Source: Symsagittifera roscoffensis (Eukaryota > Xenacoelomorpha > Acoela > Convolutidae). Taken from it: 64,000 bases of DNA. The stretch is taken from contig NC_087065.1 of the NCBI RefSeq assembly GCF_963678635.1, forward strand, positions 71,123,345 to 71,187,344, in the 5' to 3' direction. Shown piece by piece: positions 59,618 through 64,000 of this stretch (position 1 is its first letter; each line of letters opens with the position of its first letter). The notes below the pieces were generated by a model that did not search any database, was not told the origin of the DNA, and saw only the letters and a list, made by a program, of their open reading frames with translations. The translations under genes were made by a program, and so were the position numbers.

Positions 59618-61610
59618 GCAACCGGGTACTAGACTTGTCTCCCATAAATCATTTTAAGAAATTGGAAATAACTTTAATTAATGTGAAAGTAAGTTTCAAC
59701 ACTTACATCTTAGCTCATTTTATCAGATCACTCAGTGCTGACATGCTCAATTTCGTAAAAATTTCTTGATCGCCCTTTGATTTTACAGTGCTTCAAAAGT
59801 TGATAAAAACTAATTTGAACAAAAAAATTATCACCTCCAGTTACGATTAATTTGAGTTACATTAATTTCTTTTTTTTAGGCTGAAACAGTTCGATGTGTT
59901 TTTTATCGGCCTAATTTCTCATTGTAGACGTTGAAAAGTTTTTTAATCGCAAATTTTTTTTCGTGAGTATGGAAAATAGATTGAAAAATCTTTATGCATT
60001 TTCAGATCAAAATTTTGTAGTACTGACAACTCTAGTTTCATTTTTTGCTTAAGCGAGCGCCTACCCAAGTTACGTTCATCGCAAAATTTGTGTTTTTTTC
60101 CTCAGTATGGAAAACAGGAAAAACCTTTAAGAGTTTTCAGATCAAAATTTTGTAGTACTGACAACTCTATTTCATTTTGCTTAAGCGAGCGCCTACCCAA
60201 GTTGCGTTGTCTGAGTAACGGATCCGTGATTTTTTGTTTCACTGTGATTGTAACGCCCACAACTGACTTTTAAATTTTTGTGGACAACAAATTCATTTTT
60301 TAAGGTTTATTAGAATTTGCCTCAACTTTGCCCGCTAACTTATTTCTCTAATTTGATTTGAAACTCTGAAGCAAAAACAAGTGCTGGTATACTTCACGCA
60401 GAAAACAAAGGAAGATACCTAACAGTTTTTTAGAAGATATGTAGATGGAGGACAAAAGCAGTATGGGAACAAGTTCGACTAAAAAAAATCTGACCAAGTT
60501 TTTAATCGAGAAAAAATATTGTTCCTGAATTTAACATGATTGTTATCGCGGGTATGATAAATTTCAAAAAAAAATTAACAACCAGATTTCCAGATGAGAA
60601 CCGATTCATTCGCAAACTGATTTGAAACTGATAAAGCGTCACAAGAAATACTCACATCAGGTAAAAAAAATTCAAAAAAGACAAAATTTGTGACAAAAAA
60701 GACTGAAAAATTATGTTAAAAAATAACTTGATAAAAATTTTAAAATTATGGCTACAAAAACATCGTATTTGTATCGGATGAAGCTCACAAATAGCCCTTA
60801 AAATGCAAAAGAATTACCGAGCTACAGCAAAGGCGACAAGCTGTGGGTCGAAACCTCTTCAGCGGAAAACAAAACTGTTGTCACAAAAAACTTCAGAAAA
60901 ATTAAAATTTTTTACGACCCATCCAAACTGAAACAAATAATCGCAAACGGATATATTTTGCACTCGAAATTACGCAAAATGATTTGACTCAGTCGATATA
61001 ACAAAAACAGAAACTGTTTGAATATTTTTAAAAAAAAACGAAAAAAAAAATCAATACCAGACATGGTAAATTTAAGTTTCAGTTATAGTGAAAATAGCTT
61101 AAATTGGAAAAAACCGATGCTTCAAAAGTAAACCAATAAAAAAACTACCAGAATTAAAAAGCGTTTAAAAAACGGAAAATGAACCGACAGAAATTAGGAC
61201 GAAAGAGCAGCCGTGGCCGAGTGGGATAAGACAAGCGTCTCTCAAACCGAGGATCGCGCGTTCGAATCCCACTTCGGTCATGGTATGAGAGTCCCGGTGC
61301 CATCCGCCTCATCAAGCCTCCTCTACTGTTGGTCCTGCATTGAGTAGGACCAGGGGCTATGAAAAAGGACTAAAACGACGAACCCAAAAAAAAACAAGAC
61401 AATTTTTGAAGAAAAAAAATTAGAACCTGAAACGATCTCTAACTAATTACTACTGAAGCGATGGTATTTTCAATTGAAATTTTAAGGATTTGAGCATGTC
61501 AGAAGATCCTCTAGAAGTTGAGATCCTATAGAGGGGTAGACCTTCTAGAAAAGATCCTTTAGAAGTGAGGACAAAGTTGTTTGCGGGAAAAAATTCTAGT
61601 ACCCGATTGC
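59618..61610. mobile_element. ~2-kb TIR element, copy B
   Basis: Left end GCAACCGGGTACTAGAC (59618-59634) is identical to the left end of copy A. The right end (61594-61610) matches it inverted at 15 of 17 bases. The interior follows copy A with indels, including a local repeat of 'gatcaaaattttgtagtact' (about 60005 and 60140). The left junction cuts the spacer phrase 'gacgcacatattgc', which continues with 'atgcat' in units 2 and 3, so the element sits at a defined place in the B-box unit. There is no coding frame. Confidence 0.75.
61207..61280 (+). pseudogene. tRNA-like segment (SINE-type head) in TIR element copy B
   Basis: 'tggccgagtgg' is a perfect A box and 'gcgttcgaatccc' a near-perfect B box, 74 bases in all, closest in style to Ser/Leu-type tRNAs. 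Acceptor and T stems do not pair properly. It may still be transcribable by RNA polymerase III. It lies ~330 bp from the right end of the element, as in copy A. Confidence 0.6.
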
Positions 61611-62480
61611 AATACCCTTATCGCAAGCGTAAATAATATAAAATCAAATGTAAAAAGTTTTGATATCATTATCCTAGCTGTGAAAAATCCGCGCAGCGGT
61701 GGCAAAGCCGAAAAAAAAGAAGAGCACAATAATCCGATTTTTTTCATGGCACGAAATATATAACACGCCAAGAAAAAGGGATTAGAAACACTGGCCCAAA
61801 CTATCTGAACCACAGACATTACCTGTCGATTTTCCATTTTTTCAGACCAAATTACGCAGAGATTTTTGAACTTCATGCCAACTTCTACTGCATTTTCAAC
61901 GTCAGTTTGGCTTAAATAATTTGTTGTTCGAAATTATTTGCTGAGCCAACATCAAATGAGATAAAAGTAAAAAAAAATCTAGATTTACCATAAGTTTTAT
62001 ATGTAAGTCTCGTTTTGTCTCAAATTTAACTCATTTTGCGGAAAAAATTTTGGGTAAACAAAACTACAGTACCAATCTAGCATCAGATCAAAGCTTACGA
62101 AGCTATAAAAAAAGCCGACAACACTTGGCCAGACCGCACTGAGCGGAAAGCAATTTGTTTAATAACAAAATTTAAAGCTCAAAAACATTCTTCGCTGGCC
62201 TCCTCAAAACAAACACGCAAAATGAATTTTCTTCACTCTTCAAACAATGCAAAATAACTAAACATCGATATGATATCAATCAAAACTTTCGGCTTGAAAA
62301 AAACATAGACTATGACAATTGGAAGAAAAGTCATTAATGCAAGAAATCAGCAAAATAGATTGTTTGACAGAATTCAACTTTTAAAGAAAAAATATATGCC
62401 CTTAATACACTTTGAATTTCACTAACATTAAACGAATGGCGCTTTTTTGGTAAAATTAACCCAATTTGAGAAAACTGAAT
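61611..62480. other. Insert between TIR element and B-box unit 4; nothing recognised
   Basis: The B-box unit resumes at about 62480 ('tagcaaggttaaaaac'). The stretch before it has no counterpart in units 2 and 3 and shows no gene. Confidence 0.4.
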
Positions 62481-62965
62481 CAATAGGCTATAGCAAGGTT
62501 AAAAACATTTGAATTGGAACTGATCTGCTGATATTGACTAGATCTTACTGCTTTGAAATTGCTTTCAGTTGTCTCACTGAGATGAAACTGCACGTTATAA
62601 AAAAAATAAAATTTCGAAGTATTTAAATGGATCGAAACGCAACAAAATACAGATAATACCCTAACAATTTTTCAAGCTTTTTAAATAAAACTATCCAAAA
62701 TAGACAAAACTATTTTACAGAAGGCGAAAAAAATTATATTGAATATGGAGTTTGAGACTGATTTCTTAAAAATATGTACATAAATTACATGAGAAAGTCT
62801 TGCTTAGACAATGTTTTTTTTTTCAAAAATAAAATGCTAGCACACAGCTGATCAATGATTCAGATCTCAGATCTTTGGCGGAATTATACTTCAGGAAAGC
62901 AACAACGTATTCAACATAAACCTCCGATATGGTAGTTTTAATTGTATGAAAATCTAGAGATCCCG

Positions 62966-64000
62966 TTAATGGATATTCTGTCTCTCTATAAAAAAGAGCA
63001 ATTTTTCTTTCTCATCATCGCCAACATTCAGGGTTTTCAGCGCATACAAGCCGACACTAGGTTGAATTCTTAGATTTAATTTATTCCAAACAAGTCTTGA
63101 ACAACAAATCCACTGCGGGGCCCTTGTTAAATCAATCAGATAAGAATAAGAATAAACAGACGATGCTCTAGATTCAACTGACCACGTTACGATTACCATA
63201 AGTTTTCCCTCTCTGAAAGAAGATAGTGTCTATTTTCTCGTTATACCTATGCCTACCCAAAACCTCTGCAGGCTTATCATGTGGCCAGAATACAAGGATA
63301 TTCTGCGCACTTTGATCGAAGAAGCATGGCAAGCAACAATCAGTAACGAACTTGTTGACAGGTCTATTCCTACACGGCAACTTATAAGTACGCCTATCAT
63401 TGCCATCTGCCCAATTTCTGATTGTTTGACTACATGGGTCCCAATAAAGCCAATTAATTCGCGAGTAGTAAAGCCAAGGCCCAAGCACGTCAACACCTTT
63501 TGGATACGTCACTTTCGTCCAAACAGGCGTTCTACTATCCGGGCCGCTGACGTCACAAACATAAACCTGTTTATCTCCGCCTCGCAACCGGCTGCAAACG
63601 ACAACTAAAAGCTTGTCAAGGTAATAAACATGATCGACTAAAGCAGAAACTAACTCATCACACTCACATACAAGGGCAGGGTAAGTTTTCCGCTTTTGAG
63701 TGTCGTACTTTCTAATCTCGAAAGATTGATTTGTTTGAGAAACTTCGAAACAATCGCCAGTGAAACAACCACCAACAATTAAATTAAAACTTTGTTGCAG
63801 TTTCGGCGTAGCTCCTTTCGATTTAATCTGAGATTTTGCCGCTAAGCTTGGTTCAGCATCTTTTCTTTTAAGTCCAGGTAAGCTCAGCTCTTTCCTCATT
63901 TCAAATACAATTTTCTGATGCAAAGACTTGAAGCTAGCTCCAGTTTGAAACTTTTCTTTATTCATCTGATAAAGTTCAACTTCAGACTGTGATGTACTCA
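62966..64000 (-). pseudogene. B-box family copy 4 (C-terminal part, runs off the window)
   Basis: The C-terminal region and the end of the coiled-coil part are present; the rest lies beyond the window. The joint that is broken in copies 2 and 3 is intact here (KSLHQKIVFEMRKEL), so this copy is not derived from them. Near 63222-63228 it lacks two bases ('gatagtgtc' against 'gatatactgtc'), which moves the frame within the segment reading EKIDTIFFQ. The downstream frame then continues to the family's usual end (LNVGDDEKEKLLFF). It is probably a pseudogene, unless an intron or sequencing error explains the shift. Confidence 0.75.

Noticed and set aside
61207-61280. Functional tRNA-Ser or tRNA-Leu
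   Set aside because: A and B boxes are good, but acceptor, anticodon and T stems do not pair consistently, and a degraded copy lies in the same place in the other element copy.

Overview
The window is eukaryotic and looks like metazoan nuclear DNA. It is strongly AT-rich, has long introns with GTAAGT-type donors and polypyrimidine-TTTCAG acceptors, carries a 200-base run of N, and is crowded with decayed mobile elements. The proteins are animal types: a B-box family, a GT31 glycosyltransferase, a histidine acid phosphatase, and a small cysteine-rich membrane adaptor with LPxY motifs. A tunicate, perhaps a larvacean with a repeat-expanded genome, would fit the gene families and the abundance of non-autonomous elements. 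That is a low-confidence inference; no sequence here fixes the taxon.

Layout. 1-5.9 kb: no firm gene, but a cluster of CAGATCT palindromes near 3.55-3.81 kb. 5.9-11.9 kb (+): a five-exon gene for a secreted-then-anchored protein with two half-WAP/Shisa-like cysteine modules, one membrane segment and a proline-rich tail. 12-19.7 kb: intergenic repeats. 19.76-20.62 kb: two large foldback structures directly upstream of the next gene. 20.7-30.1 kb (+): a beta-1,3-galactosyltransferase-like (GT31) gene whose ~6.9-kb intron holds a dead Ty3/gypsy-type retroelement. 30.9-31.5 kb: an inverted-repeat structure enclosing a palindromic 19/20-bp array. 32.0-34.1 kb: a ~2-kb element with terminal inverted repeats and a tRNA-like segment. 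34.7-37.6 kb: repeat family including an almost exact 1.07-kb tandem duplication. 38.1-39.4 kb (-): an uninterrupted, membrane-anchored acid phosphatase. 39.57-39.77 kb: assembly gap. 40-43 kb: repeats and tRNA-like relics.

43.9-64 kb (-): a tandem array of four RING-less B-box/coiled-coil genes. The first is intact (558 aa). The second and third carry shared frameshifts, so they are copies of one already broken unit about 4.24 kb long. The fourth runs off the window end and also has a frameshift. A second copy of the 2-kb TIR element sits between copies 3 and 4.

The genes show no common pathway. The main themes are gene-family birth and death at the right end, and a large number of palindromic, foldback and hairpin-bearing repeats in the rest. 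Exon boundaries are read by eye and several GT31 junctions are unresolved.
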